42,140 nucleotides of DNA, from the NCBI RefSeq assembly GCF_019219025.1, contig NZ_JAHUWN010000043.1, positions 1 through 42,140 of the forward strand, written 5' to 3'. Made by a program: the position numbers and the translations under genes. The first letter of the stretch is position 1. Each line of letters opens with the position of its first letter. Of the stretch, positions 17,405-25,694 are shown piece by piece. The notes beneath the pieces are model-generated. The model was not told where the DNA came from, searched no databases, and worked only from the letters and a program-made list of their open reading frames with translations. This DNA comes from Bacillus sp. sid0103 (GTDB lineage Bacteria; Bacillota; Bacilli; Bacillales_B; DSM-18226).

Positions 17405-17507
17405 TACATTGTGAAGAAATATACTTAAACTAATCTCCCGTTAGTGAAATAAGAAAATGGCTGTCGAAACAGCCATACATTGTTGAATTTAAGCACCTGT
17501 TAGTGAA
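17405..17507 (+). repeat. two-hairpin dispersed repeat, composite copy
   Basis: Begins with TTGTGAAGAAATATACTTAA, which is the tail of a copy in the opposite orientation. It continues as a forward copy: CTCCCGTTAGTGAAATAAG, hairpin GGCTGT-CGAA-ACAGCC, and the right end TTTAAGCACCTGTTAGTG. kimA ends 69 bases to the right on the minus strand. Confidence 0.8.
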
Positions 17508-17575
17508 AAAGAAGGAGGCATACCTTTTATGGTAATGCCTCGCTTTAAGAGAACTATAGTTTTCATTTGCCTTTG

Positions 17576-19480
17576 TTACTTTTTTAGCTGATACGGTACA
17601 GTCGTGATCACTACATCCTTATGGCGGAGAAACCAAATCCGCAATTGAAGGGCAGTTTGATTATGCAACAGATTATGCCACCATTTTTTTGGTATAAACT
17701 GTGGAATAATCAAATGGATGTGCCCTTCACCTTTCTTTTCTTCTACTATTTTCATAAAGCGATTAAGTGGTTCCAACACTGAACGATATTTACTTCGAAG
17801 GACAACTAGTCTACATGGAGAACCCCATTTTTCCCACTTTTCCTCCATTTTAACAATTGATTCATCATCAAATCCCACGTAAACAGCAATCATATTACCG
17901 CCCAAACTTTTTGCAAAAGATAGTGTATTATTAACTACCCGGTGGACTCCTGAAACAAGTACAATCGTTGTAACTTCTCGCATTTCTGGAAACTCTTTAT
18001 CAATGTCTATATACAGATCTTCTGCCACATAATTGTAGTGGCGACGTATAGCTAGCGACATGAAAACGATTAATGGCAAAACCACTAAGACAAGCCAGGC
18101 TCCACCTGTGAACTTGGTGACAGCAACAATTACCGTAACGATAGAAGTCACAATCAACCCAACAATATTCACACCTAATTTAATTTGCCAACGTGAACCC
18201 TTTACTCTTAACCATCGGCGGACCAAACCGAATTGTGCAATTGAGAAGGACAGAAATACACCGATTGCATAAAGCGGAATCAAAGCATGGGTTTCTGAAT
18301 GAAAGGCTAAGATTAATACGCTTGCAGCCGCTGCTAGTGCAATAATACCGTTTGAATAGGCTAAGCGATCCCCTCGGTTTGTTAGGACACGGGGTAAGAA
18401 ACCATCAGCTGCGACAATCGCAGATAATTGTGCAAAACCTGTAAAAGTTGAATTTGCTGCCAATATTAATACAATAAATGTGAACCAGATAATTATCTGA
18501 TACAAAATTCCATGACCAACATACATTTCTGCCAACTGGGACAACATCGTGTTTTCAGGTGAAGGTGAAATCCCTTTGATATATAACAGATATGCAAAAC
18601 CTATAAGAGTAAAGCCAGTAATTGCTCCTAAAGTGATATAGGCTTTTATGGCTCCTTTTTGTTGAGGATCCCTAAAAACAGGAACCGCATTTGAAATCGT
18701 TTCAATTCCTGTTAATGCCGAACAAGCTGAACTAAATGCTTTTAGGATCAGCAATATGCCTAATCCTTCAGGCACCGTACCAAATGGAGGGGTAGACTCC
18801 TGGACAAATCCATGTTTTAATCCATCAAATACACCAGTAAAGATTAATAAGAGCATACATAACATAAATCCAATGGTAGGCCATGCAAATATTTTTGCTG
18901 ACTCAGCCACACCACGCAAGTTCATAATCAAAAGCAAAAATATAATCGTAATCCCTAATTCCGTTCGGAAAGGTTCGGCCGCAGGATAAGCGGAGGAAAC
19001 GGCTTCTAAGGCTGCTGATACAGACACTGCAACGGTCAGTATATAATCAACTAGCAGGGAACTGGAAGCTATTAGCGAAACCCATTTAGCCTTGAAATTA
19101 TCTTTCGCAATCGCGTATGCTCCGCCTCCACTAGGATAAGCTAAAATCCCCATAATGTACGAAGAGATTAAAATAGCTAAAAGAGTAATGGTAGCAATAG
19201 TTATGGGGATGATTAACCATTTTCCTTCTTCTCCAAACCTGGCAAGTTCAATCATCCCCGCTTCTGGGCCATAAGACACGGAAGAATAAAGGTCAGCAGC
19301 AAGGATCGGTAAAGCGATGAACCATACAATTTTTGTGTGTTGTCCTAATAGTTCAGCGGTTCGCATGCGTCGACCAATTAAAACTCGTTTTAAGCCTGCA
19401 AAGTTGGTAAATGCCACCCAAATTAGGGATACGGCTATAATAAATAATATTATTTCAACCCAATGCCTTGGATCATTCAT
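17576..19480 (-). CDS. kimA: KimA-type high-affinity potassium importer
   Basis: A 634-residue APC-superfamily permease of the KimA (YdaO) type, a K+/H+ symporter of the cytoplasmic membrane. Helix 1 carries LAADLYSSVSYGPE, matching the D/Y potassium site of KimA. It is followed by YPSGGGAYAIAK, SSSLLVDYILTVAVS, LKAFSSACSALTGIE, and the FVLILAANSTFTGF helix. The C-terminal cytoplasmic domain (about 490-634) has VSGVHRVVNNTLSFAKSL and the family signature PQFIPKKWWHNLLHNQTA. The N-terminus has one extra hydrophobic helix (about residues 8-27) compared with B. subtilis KimA. The start has TAAGGAG. A c-di-AMP riboswitch lies upstream. Confidence 0.93.
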   Translation of the reverse strand: MNDPRHWVEIILFIIAVSLIWVAFTNFAGLKRVLIGRRMRTAELLGQHTKIVWFIALPILAADLYSSVSYGPEAGMIELARFGEEGKWLIIPITIATITLLAILISSYIMGILAYPSGGGAYAIAKDNFKAKWVSLIASSSLLVDYILTVAVSVSAALEAVSSAYPAAEPFRTELGITIIFLLLIMNLRGVAESAKIFAWPTIGFMLCMLLLIFTGVFDGLKHGFVQESTPPFGTVPEGLGILLILKAFSSACSALTGIETISNAVPVFRDPQQKGAIKAYITLGAITGFTLIGFAYLLYIKGISPSPENTMLSQLAEMYVGHGILYQIIIWFTFIVLILAANSTFTGFAQLSAIVAADGFLPRVLTNRGDRLAYSNGIIALAAAASVLILAFHSETHALIPLYAIGVFLSFSIAQFGLVRRWLRVKGSRWQIKLGVNIVGLIVTSIVTVIVAVTKFTGGAWLVLVVLPLIVFMSLAIRRHYNYVAEDLYIDIDKEFPEMREVTTIVLVSGVHRVVNNTLSFAKSLGGNMIAVYVGFDDESIVKMEEKWEKWGSPCRLVVLRSKYRSVLEPLNRFMKIVEEKKGEGHIHLIIPQFIPKKWWHNLLHNQTALQLRIWFLRHKDVVITTVPYQLKK

Positions 19481-19680
19481 TTTACATACTCCTTATCATC
19501 TAAATAATAATAATAAGACATCAAAAGTGCTCGTACTGCTGTATGTAGGCTTTCCTAAAATCAAATAGGAGAACCAAGAAATACACTATTCCACTTTAAT
19601 TGTGTCCTCCTTTTCCTATTTTTTCCAAAACAAAAAGACCTCCGAAATCGAAAGTGAGCTTTTCTTGTAAAAAGAGCACA

Positions 19681-19712
19681 AAAAAAGCACCTTCATAGGT
19701 GGTCTTTTGACC
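19681..19712 (-). terminator. riboswitch-controlled terminator of kimA
   Basis: On the minus strand AAAAG-AC-CACCT-ATGA-AGGTG-CTTTTTTT forms a stem with a T run directly after the riboswitch. Ligand-bound RNA would favour it, switching kimA off at high c-di-AMP. Confidence 0.7.
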
Positions 19713-19845
19713 TCCTTCGCTTTAGCCGACGAAGTTAGCTGACGGGTAGGATGGCGAAAGAGTATCACATCCCTTCTACAAATAGTAGAATTAACCCCAA
19801 AAAAATGGGTCCTCCGTTCCCTTTTGGGGACTAGGCAATATAAAA
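19710..19845 (-). ncRNA. ydaO-type c-di-AMP riboswitch
   Basis: On the minus strand the element contains the ydaO/yuaA hallmarks in order: ACGGAGGACCCA, TTGGGGTTAAT, GAAGGGATG, CTCTTTCGCCATCC, TACCCGTCAGCTAACTTCGT. These conserved blocks bind cyclic di-AMP. Its place between a promoter and a terminator ahead of a KimA gene matches the known role of lowering potassium uptake when c-di-AMP (and K+) is high. Confidence 0.95.
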
Positions 19846-19863
19846 TTTTTTCCTATGTGCTTG

Positions 19864-19892
19864 ATAATACTCCCATGAAAATCAATTGTAAA
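19864..19892 (-). promoter_or_regulatory. kimA promoter
   Basis: Minus strand: -35 TTTACA (19887-19892), 17-base spacer, -10 TATTAT (19864-19869), about 20 bases ahead of the riboswitch. Confidence 0.7.
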
Positions 19893-20099
19893 GGCTTAAA
19901 AAGGTTGATAAAAGATGAATAAATTCATTTTTTCTACAATAAAACGCTTACATTCACTATTTACTTCTTCGTTCACTTTATTTCTATTATTCCGATCGAC
20001 TCTCAAAATTTGGATTTAATTTATTTCTATTTTTTTTAATAGGAGTTATAGAGGACATTATGGGAAAAATATGAATATGAGAAAAAAGGAGTGATTAAA

Positions 20100-20237
20100 A
20101 TGGAACATGTTTGTACCATTTGTGGTGATAAAAAAGATGTTATTAATCAAGAACAAATGACCGTTTTAATAATTTGTGAAACATGTCTAGGTAGTGATGA
20201 TCTGGATCCATTCTTAGAAAATTTTCTCCAATATTAA
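20100..20237 (+). CDS. small zinc-ribbon-like protein, 45 aa
   Basis: A 45-residue acidic protein with two CxxC pairs, CTIC (residues 5-8) and CETC (residues 26-29), spaced like a small zinc ribbon. The tail is acidic (GSDDLDPFLENF). The start ATG follows AAAAAAGGAGTGATTAAA, a strong ribosome binding site, and a small terminator follows the stop, so a real gene is likely. Similar small Cys-pair proteins occur in Bacillus, but I cannot name a function. Confidence 0.7.
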   Translation: MEHVCTICGDKKDVINQEQMTVLIICETCLGSDDLDPFLENFLQY

Positions 20238-20243
20238 TTTGTC

Positions 20244-20264
20244 TTCCCCCTGAGGGAAATTTTC
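20244..20264 (+). terminator. short terminator
   Basis: TTCCC-CCTGA-GGGAA followed by ATTTT, seven bases beyond the 45-residue gene. Confidence 0.5.
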
Positions 20265-20352
20265 TTCTAACCTATCATTTCCTGTTCCAATGGAATAGCT
20301 TAAAATACGGTTGAATAATATAGAATGATTGACAATGAGGAGGTTTTGTCTA

Positions 20353-20655
20353 TTGGCTAAAATTATCATTCTTTATGAACAACCAAAGGACAAAGAAGGA
20401 TTTGAGAAACATTACTTTGATGTACATGTTCCTCTGGGAAGAAAGATTCCCCATATAAAAAGTGAATCGATTCGACGAGTCATTCAGACGCAAAATACAA
20501 GCTTAAACTTTTACTTAATCACGGAACTTGAATTTGAAAGCATGGATACACTAAATCAAGCATTGTCCAGCCCTGAGGCCAAAGATGCTAAGGCGGATGG
20601 AATAGATTTATTTAAATACCTAAATAATCCTCCAATTATCACAATTGTTGAATAA
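20353..20655 (+). CDS. EthD family protein
   Basis: A 100-residue EthD-domain (ferredoxin-like alpha-beta, dimeric barrel) protein. The core is KIIILYEQPKDKEGFEKHYF followed by DVHVPLG, with the conserved HYF..H..L pattern, and the LSSPEAKDAKAD segment near the C-terminus. TTG 20353 is the better start because GAGGAGG lies 9 bases upstream; the longer frame would put the ribosome binding site inside the coding sequence. EthD proteins include ring-degradation accessory proteins, but the role here is unknown. Confidence 0.82.
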   Translation: MAKIIILYEQPKDKEGFEKHYFDVHVPLGRKIPHIKSESIRRVIQTQNTSLNFYLITELEFESMDTLNQALSSPEAKDAKADGIDLFKYLNNPPIITIVE

Positions 20656-20712
20656 GAAGACTGATTTTACTAAATCGTTGTTTCTAATAATGTTCAATAG
20701 GTAATAAACTAT

Positions 20713-20760
20713 TAAAGCGAAGGTTACCGTCCAAATAAACGGAAAGTAACATTCGCTTTA
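20713..20760. terminator. bidirectional terminator
   Basis: AAAGCGAA, GTTAC and CCGT on the left pair with ACGG, GTAAC and TTCGCTTT on the right. It lies between convergent genes. Confidence 0.65.
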
Positions 20761-20876
20761 ATTTGTTTTGAATTAGTGCTTTTAAATTTGTTAGGCACCA
20801 TTCATCATATTTTTCCTATAATCCATTTTGCTGTAAGTACTGAAGCTTACAACAATACTCGGTTAACAGGATTCGT

Positions 20877-21480
20877 TTATGACGGTGGAAGCCCCTCAAC
20901 AGATGCACCTATCTGGGGAGTCCAAATGATTGAACCATGTTGGAACAGTTGAATTCGCCCGCCACCAGGTCGAGCTTTTTCGTCTTCCATTGGAAAACCA
21001 AGCTTGCTTTCAAAGCCAAATTCTGCCCACTTGGCCAGTATTGGTCCAGTTATAGGATGGGCACCCGTTCTCAATGACCAGAAGATTGACTTTAGTGGCT
21101 TCCCCTGTTCATGTACAGCTTTAAAAAAAGTTGAACCGTCCAGTTCCATCATTTGTAACAAATTCATCCGTGATTGGATAGCCAAAACCTTCACGGCCAA
21201 GACTGACCCACTTATCCCGAATAGGACCATGAACCTCTTTTGCCCCAGATTCAGGGTGCCAATAAATAGACCACTCTCGACCATTCGGTTCGCGATAATG
21301 CCTATATCGCCCAACTCCGTCTCGAGCAGTGCTCTCAGCTGTAATTGGAGGCCCCTTAAACCCCCTTCTTAAAAGTTCTTGATATTTAGCCTCAATTTCA
21401 CTCTCACGGTATTGTCTATGTGGATTTATGGGAAAATAGTGTCCGTAGTAGGGAATCTGCCTATATGGATCTATATTCAA
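20877..21480 (-). pseudogene. LGFP-repeat protein, frameshifted in a T run
   Basis: A gene of about 200 codons with three LGFP-like repeats, recognisable by RRGFKGPPITAE, GREGFGYPITDE and EFGFESKLGFPMEDE. Each is followed by a DGxGR(Y/F)..F and an IYW/IFW/IIW strand. LGFP repeats are cell-surface modules, but no signal peptide is present here. The TTG start at 21480 is preceded by GGAGGAG. The frame breaks at a run of seven T (minus strand, about 21128). Six T would give ...GRFNFFKAVHEQG... and one continuous protein. The break could be mutation, slippage-based variation or a sequencing error. Confidence 0.75.
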
Positions 21481-21787
21481 TGTATACTCCTCCCTAACTT
21501 AATCTTAGTTTTCCTATTATTATATTTGGCTGTATTCTTTCTAGGTGACTGTCCATTTATATTTTGGGGCCCTTAATCTTTTCAACGCACGTCTGCCCGG
21601 GGTCCTTCTCAAACATAACAACACAAATCACTGTGTGTAAGGTAAGTGCAAGGATACAGAATAGTGGTTGGGCAATTACTCCAACTAGGGAAATTCTCCC
21701 CCACTCTATAAAAGCGAATATTACTACCTCTTTATTCAGCTTGATTAAAGTGTAATAGGAAGCTGAGAATGAAACTTATTTAATAGA
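21481..21787. other. intergenic, nothing firm
   Basis: About 300 bases between divergent genes. A 63-codon plus-strand frame here has no ribosome binding site and no recognisable product. Confidence 0.4.
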
Positions 21788-21816
21788 TTGAATAAGAACA
21801 AATGTTCGTGTATAAT
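21788..21816 (+). promoter_or_regulatory. sigma-A promoter with embedded LexA (SOS) box
   Basis: -35 TTGAAT (21788-21793), 17-base spacer, -10 TATAAT (21811-21816). The spacer contains GAAC-AAAT-GTTC (21796-21807), matching the Bacillus LexA/DinR consensus GAAC-N4-GTTC. A bound repressor would block the promoter, making the gene about 75 bases downstream a candidate SOS gene. Confidence 0.7.
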
Positions 21817-21889
21817 ATAAAATATGACCACTGTTGCTGTTAATTAAGAACCATGGCTTATCTAATTTAATGACAAAGGAGAAAGTATA

Positions 21890-22296
21890 ATGATTAAACC
21901 CTATTTAATGTTTAACAGAGAATGCGAAGAGGCTTTTAAATGGTATCAAAAAGCATTTGATGGAGAAATGATTTTAATGCAAAGATACGGTGAGATGCCG
22001 GCAAATCCTAATTTTCCTGTTCCTGAAAGCGATAAAAACCTTGTGTTGCATGTGCACAATTGAAATTAACAGATTCGGGTATTATTATGGGTTCGGATGG
22101 AAATCGGGACTTTCCAAATAGTGAGAAGGTAGTCATCAGTGTCGAACTTGACTCTGAAGAGCGTGCTAAAAATGCATGGAATGTGCTCGAAGATGGTGGA
22201 ACCATTCTTATGGATCTTCAACCAACATTCTTTGCCAAGCTGCATGGTTCTGTGAAGGACAAATATGGAGTAAGTTGGATGTTTACAGTAGAATAG
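21890..22296 (+). pseudogene. PhnB/YjdN-type VOC protein, frameshifted
   Basis: A gene of about 135 codons for a PhnB-like VOC protein. The N-terminal half reads KPYLMFNRECEEAFKWYQKA and PANPNFPVPESDKNLVLH. The C-terminal half, in another frame, reads QLKLTDSGIIMGSDG, WNVLEDGGTILMDLQ and GVSWMFTVE. The break is at CATGTGCACAATTG (about 22049-22062), where an extra TG would explain the shift. AAAGGAG precedes the start near 21890. A near-consensus promoter with a LexA box lies upstream, so loss may be recent or the break may be a sequencing error. Confidence 0.75.
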
Positions 22297-22377
22297 ATAC
22301 GGTAATCCCATAATACATTTGAGTCATTATCTTTTCTGCTAAACTCCTTCTTGTGGTTTTTATATAAAAAATGATTA

Positions 22378-22406
22378 AGAGCTGAAGATCCTTTCTTCAG
22401 CTCTTT
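22378..22406 (+). terminator. rho-independent terminator
   Basis: AGAGCTGAAGA and TCTTCAGCTCT form an 11-bp stem followed by TTTT, about 80 bases after the VOC pseudogene. Confidence 0.75.
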
Positions 22407-22479
22407 TGCTCTGTCATGTCACTACCTCACTGATCGTTAAGTACGAACATCCCATTTAATAAAAAATACTTTAATATTA

Positions 22480-22565
22480 TTACTATGAAGATTCATAGGG
22501 GTAATGTCCATACGGATGGTGACAATATGGATAATATTGATACCCATATAGATAATGATGTCGCT
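22480..22565 (-). other. Tyr/His/Pro-rich open frame after the PAP2 gene
   Basis: On the minus strand, in the -1 frame relative to the end of the PAP2 gene, about 28 codons read HHYLYGYQYYPYC, HHPYGHYPYESS and stop. There is no start codon or ribosome binding site. The overlap falls at CAAAAAGAAAATAG, so a slip there would append this tail to the phosphatase. It may also be a relic of a coat-like protein. Confidence 0.35.
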
Positions 22566-23063
22566 CTATTTTCTTTTTGAAATTATTAATAATTTATGAA
22601 TGATCGAACTTGTAAAAGAACCTAAAACTGCACTTCCTGCAATATCAGAGGGATAATGGTGTCCTACCCAAATTCGTGACAATCCCGTTAAAACCGAGAA
22701 CCCTAACAGAATAGATCCAACGGTGCGTTGATAAAAGAGAAATATTGTTGAAACGGCAAAAGTTAGTAAAGTATGCTTACTTGGAAAGGAAGAATCGGAT
22801 TTAGAAGGGGTAAGTATACGTACTCTCCTGTCTATAAATGGACGTGGCTTAAAATAAAATAACTTAGTTATATAATGCATGAATAATGTAATCACAATAG
22901 ACACTACTGCTTCAATAAATACTTTCCTTTTTCTAAAAAGTTGAATCACTAAAATAAAAAAGAAAACAAATTTGATCTTGTTGGAAATAAGTATCATTAA
23001 TTTATCGATAACCAAATAACGTCCGGAAAGTAAATTTATTAAACGAAATAGTTTGACATCCAA
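22566..23063 (-). CDS. PAP2 family phosphatase, BcrC-like
   Basis: A 165-residue membrane phosphatase of the PAP2 superfamily. The three active-site motifs are visible: KLFYFKPRP (K-x6-RP), FPSKHT (the PSxH motif, with Lys), and SRIWVGHHYPSDI (SR-x5-H-x3-D). They lie among five or six predicted helices. Size and motifs fit undecaprenyl-diphosphatase/BcrC-type enzymes that recycle the cell-wall lipid carrier, although broader lipid phosphatase activity is possible. The TTG start has GGGGTGA upstream, and the gene begins 2 bases after the hydrolase gene, so the two are translationally linked. Confidence 0.85.
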   Translation of the reverse strand: MDVKLFRLINLLSGRYLVIDKLMILISNKIKFVFFFILVIQLFRKRKVFIEAVVSIVITLFMHYITKLFYFKPRPFIDRRVRILTPSKSDSSFPSKHTLLTFAVSTIFLFYQRTVGSILLGFSVLTGLSRIWVGHHYPSDIAGSAVLGSFTSSIIHKLLIISKRK

Positions 23064-23065
23064 GC

Positions 23066-23854
23066 TTATTCACCCCGTTTGCTAGAATGTTTCTCAATAA
23101 ATTGATAAATAACTTTATTCAATTCACCTGCTGCTTTTGTTGGTAGCTGATGTTTAATGCCTTCAACAAAGGTTATTTCGTTTTGAGGGAGTTTACTATG
23201 TAATTGTTGTGCATAACGAAAAAATGGTTTATCCTTTTCGCCATATATGAGGGAAATAGGCATATTGATTTTTTCAAGTTGATTCGAACTGTTATAGTCC
23301 AAACTGTAATCATAGTATTGCAAGATGTTCCTTGCATCTCCCTTTTTAGCTTCTAGTAAAATCTTCTCGAATAACTCTTCTGTATCTGAATTGCTTTTTG
23401 ATATTGACCAAGCCAAAGCAGGCAATGCCCCAATCTTTAAAAGGTTTTTAGCAAGAAGTATTCTGTTTTTTAGACGCCAGTCATTTACCTCAGACATCCC
23501 ACTAATAATGATTCCACCTAAAATACGCCCCGTTGATGTTGATAACAAAAATTCCAATAGGATAGATGCCCCTGCTGAATAGCCACATAAAAAGGCTTGT
23601 TTAATGTTCAGATGGTTCATTAGCTTTTTTATATCCTCTACGATGAGTGGATAAGTAACGGGTTTGATTGAAAAAGGACTCCTTCCATGTCCACGTATAT
23701 CAAAGGTGATGATTTGGAAATGATTGGATAGTTCTTCTGCCTGATATATGAAGTTTGTGGAAGTTAGAACAGGCGGATGAATAAAAATGATAGGAATCCC
23801 TTTTCCTTTAACAGAGTAATAAAGGCTACTTTCATCAACTTCGAGGATTGGCAT
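23066..23854 (-). CDS. alpha/beta hydrolase
   Basis: A 262-residue alpha/beta-hydrolase fold protein. The oxyanion region is IFIHPPVLTS. The FDIRGHGRS strand-turn precedes the nucleophile elbow CGYSAGAS (Ser about residue 92). The acid lies in YGEKDKPF and the His in GIKHQLPT. No signal peptide. AGGTGAT precedes the ATG. It is the first gene of a two-gene unit with the PAP2 phosphatase. The physiological substrate cannot be inferred; esterase or lactonase activity is possible. Confidence 0.85.
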   Translation of the reverse strand: MPILEVDESSLYYSVKGKGIPIIFIHPPVLTSTNFIYQAEELSNHFQIITFDIRGHGRSPFSIKPVTYPLIVEDIKKLMNHLNIKQAFLCGYSAGASILLEFLLSTSTGRILGGIIISGMSEVNDWRLKNRILLAKNLLKIGALPALAWSISKSNSDTEELFEKILLEAKKGDARNILQYYDYSLDYNSSNQLEKINMPISLIYGEKDKPFFRYAQQLHSKLPQNEITFVEGIKHQLPTKAAGELNKVIYQFIEKHSSKRGE

Positions 23855-24241
23855 TATATCACCTCAATTAATAAAACCATGCTTTCATTTATTATTTGGC
23901 ATTTTTGTTGAATCATACAAAAATAGCTTGGCCTTCCAAACTATTTTACAACTCAAATTCCCAGTCATCCCTTAGAATGTTAAATGTTCAGAAATCTCGC
24001 TCCTTTCCGAAATAGGTAATTTAGAAAGATTGTGAAACATTCTACTTAAAGTAATGGGTGCGTTTGTTTAAGATGGCTGTCATTATGGCAGCTTTTCTTA
24101 TTGTACAACGTGAAGGATAGTGGAAATTGCAAAGTTTTAAGGACAGATTTAACATTCGCGTAAATCTGTCCTTATAGAGCAAAATATGTAACGGTATTGT
24201 GCTGGCAAGCACTTGCCTATTCTGAATAAGGAGTGAGTTGA
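23855..24241. other. intergenic region with an inverted repeat copy
   Basis: No gene is supported on either strand. It contains the only reverse-oriented dispersed repeat (24028-24125) and a hairpin AGGACAGATTTA / TAAATCTGTCCT (about 24140-24174) that could act as a terminator or leader structure. Confidence 0.5.
24028..24125 (-). repeat. two-hairpin dispersed repeat, reverse-oriented copy
   Basis: Reads, on the plus strand, GATTGTGAAACATTCTACTT, AAAGTAATGGGTGCG, TTTAAGATGGCTG, CTTTTCTTATTGTACAACG, GGATAG. This is the reverse complement of the family consensus, including the TTCACAATC extension. It is the only clear complete copy in this orientation. Confidence 0.8.
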
Positions 24242-24385
24242 GTGGCTGATAAAAACGAACGTAACCGTGTCGATAATGATGCTGGCGAAGCGGTAGGAAC
24301 TGGTGTCGGTGCTGTCGCTGAAGCTGCTTTGGGTTCTGTTCTTGGTCCACTTGTCTTTATAATACAAATAAACGATTTTAATTAA
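24242..24385 (+). CDS. glycine-zipper small protein, probably truncated
   Basis: A 47-residue protein starting at GTG behind AAGGAG (spacing 8). A polar head (ADKNERNRVDNDAGEA) leads into a Gly/Ala-rich zipper (VGTGVGAVAEAALGSVLGPL) and a short unrelated tail (VFIIQINDFN). Homologous small Bacillus proteins, as I know them, continue with more GxxxG repeats, so the C-terminus appears to have been replaced by an indel. A membrane-associating role is plausible but not shown. Confidence 0.55.
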   Translation: MADKNERNRVDNDAGEAVGTGVGAVAEAALGSVLGPLVFIIQINDFN

Positions 24386-24558
24386 CCTATGGAGAAAATT
24401 ATGGAATTACGATTCGGAGTAAGCTTGGATGGGGTACCATTGTCGCTGTGAAAGTTCCGATTTATTAAGGAATCTCATATCAGGTTAAATAAAAAAAGTG
24501 AGGAGTTAGCGGACAGGATTAATACCGTGCCTGCGCTTCCTTCTCACCTTCTATAATC

Positions 24559-24590
24559 CACTTCATGGAAAAATGAAGTGATTTATTTTT
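24559..24590 (+). terminator. hairpin terminator
   Basis: CACTTCA and TGAAGTG followed by ATTTATTTTT. It overlaps the 3' end of the convergent peptidase fragment. Confidence 0.55.
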
Positions 24591-24963
24591 CATTCAAAAA
24601 TGTTAATGCAGTTTGAACATAATCATTAACACCAAGAATCAATGATTCTTCTTTAACATCAAATTTAGGGTGATGATGACGGAAATTTTCTTCTAATCTA
24701 TCATTTCCTGCCCCCAATAACACAAAGCAACCTGGTGCTGCCTCTGAAAATGCCGAGAAATCCTCTCCACCCATGATTGCTTGGGATATCACCCGATTAC
24801 TTTCACCAAAGGTTTCTACGAGGGTATTATCAACTAATTTGGTGATATTTTCTTCATTAACAACAGAAGCGTAGCCGAACTGATAATCAAATTGATAGGA
24901 AGCGTCGTTTGCTTCAGTGAGCCCCTTCGTTAACCTTCGAATGATGTATGGAGCCTCGTTCAT
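24583..24963 (-). pseudogene. M20 family amidohydrolase, C-terminal fragment
   Basis: 126 codons corresponding to the last third of an M20 (aminoacylase/N-acetyl-diaminopimelate deacetylase-type) metallopeptidase. MGGEDFSAFSEAAPG carries the conserved metal-ligand region, and HHHPKFDV is the typical late His motif. Full-length enzymes are about 390 residues, so the N-terminal metal site and dimerisation domain are missing. The available ATG has no ribosome binding site, and the sequence upstream runs directly into the end of the alkylation-repair gene. A deletion removed the 5' part. Confidence 0.8.
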
Positions 24964-24986
24964 GTTTAGTTACACTACAAAACATG

Positions 24987-25694
24987 CTAACATCTTACAT
25001 ATTTGCGTTTAAAACCAAGCTTCCCTCTATCGACTTCCTTTTGAATATTTTCGGAAGCAAGCAAGGTACTGCTTTTTTTCGTGCCTCGTCTGATTTCAAC
25101 TGGGCCTACTGCCTTTGCAGTTTCAACCGCCTTATCATGGAGCGGCACATATGAAATCGCGACTGTGTAGAGAAAATTATTCATCGCGGATTTTGTTCGA
25201 TCAGGAGAATCGTGAATCGTATTTTTCACCTGATCAAGCATACTGGCAATCTTGCTTTCGCTAAATTCACTGTCCTTACGGTTACCTAAAAGCCAGCAGT
25301 AACAGCTCCAGCCTGCTGACATTCTAAGTTCTTCACCGCTTGCGATCCACTTATCGGCAACAACTTGCGCAATATCGGCTTCCGCCAAAGTTACTGCCAC
25401 CACGTATTCGGAAAGCATATAAAAATACGCCGCATCGATCCAACGATCAAAATCTGCCTCAGTCATTGCCATTGGGTCCGCAATGATGCCGGCAAAATAC
25501 ATGGCATCATAGTTCCCGGTGGCGTAAAGCTGCTCGGCCAAAGGCTGATTCTTCTTGATTTTCTTTGCGAGCGGCTTCATTGCGCCTGTAGCCACGCCAA
25601 AAACCGGCTCGTGTGCACCATTGCTTATGTACATCTTTTTCATTCGCTCCTTACCGAGCGCTTCCAGTTCCTGCATAACCTTTTCGAAATCCAT
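24987..25694 (-). CDS. DNA alkylation repair protein, AlkD-like
   Basis: A 235-residue all-helical protein of the HEAT-repeat-like AlkC/AlkD superfamily (DNA_alkylation). It has GVATGAMKPLAKKI and LAEQLYATGNYDAMYFAGI (strand-recognition helices), IADPMAMTEADFDRWID, and a basic C-terminal stretch. AlkD-type enzymes excise positively charged alkylated bases such as 7-methylguanine. TAAGGAGGG lies about 12 bases before the start. Family membership is clear; whether it acts as a glycosylase is not proven by sequence alone. Confidence 0.85.
   Translation of the reverse strand: MDFEKVMQELEALGKERMKKMYISNGAHEPVFGVATGAMKPLAKKIKKNQPLAEQLYATGNYDAMYFAGIIADPMAMTEADFDRWIDAAYFYMLSEYVVAVTLAEADIAQVVADKWIASGEELRMSAGWSCYCWLLGNRKDSEFSESKIASMLDQVKNTIHDSPDRTKSAMNNFLYTVAISYVPLHDKAVETAKAVGPVEIRRGTKKSSTLLASENIQKEVDRGKLGFKRKYVRC

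Noticed and set aside
19481..19680. A second regulatory RNA between the kimA terminator and start codon
   Set aside because: Only AT-rich leader and the ribosome binding site are visible; no conserved RNA motif.
21564..21755. 63-codon plus-strand ORF
   Set aside because: No ribosome binding site or family resemblance in an intergenic stretch.
24042..24350. 102-codon minus-strand ORF
   Set aside because: Antisense to the reverse repeat and the glycine-zipper gene; Gln/His-rich low-complexity translation.
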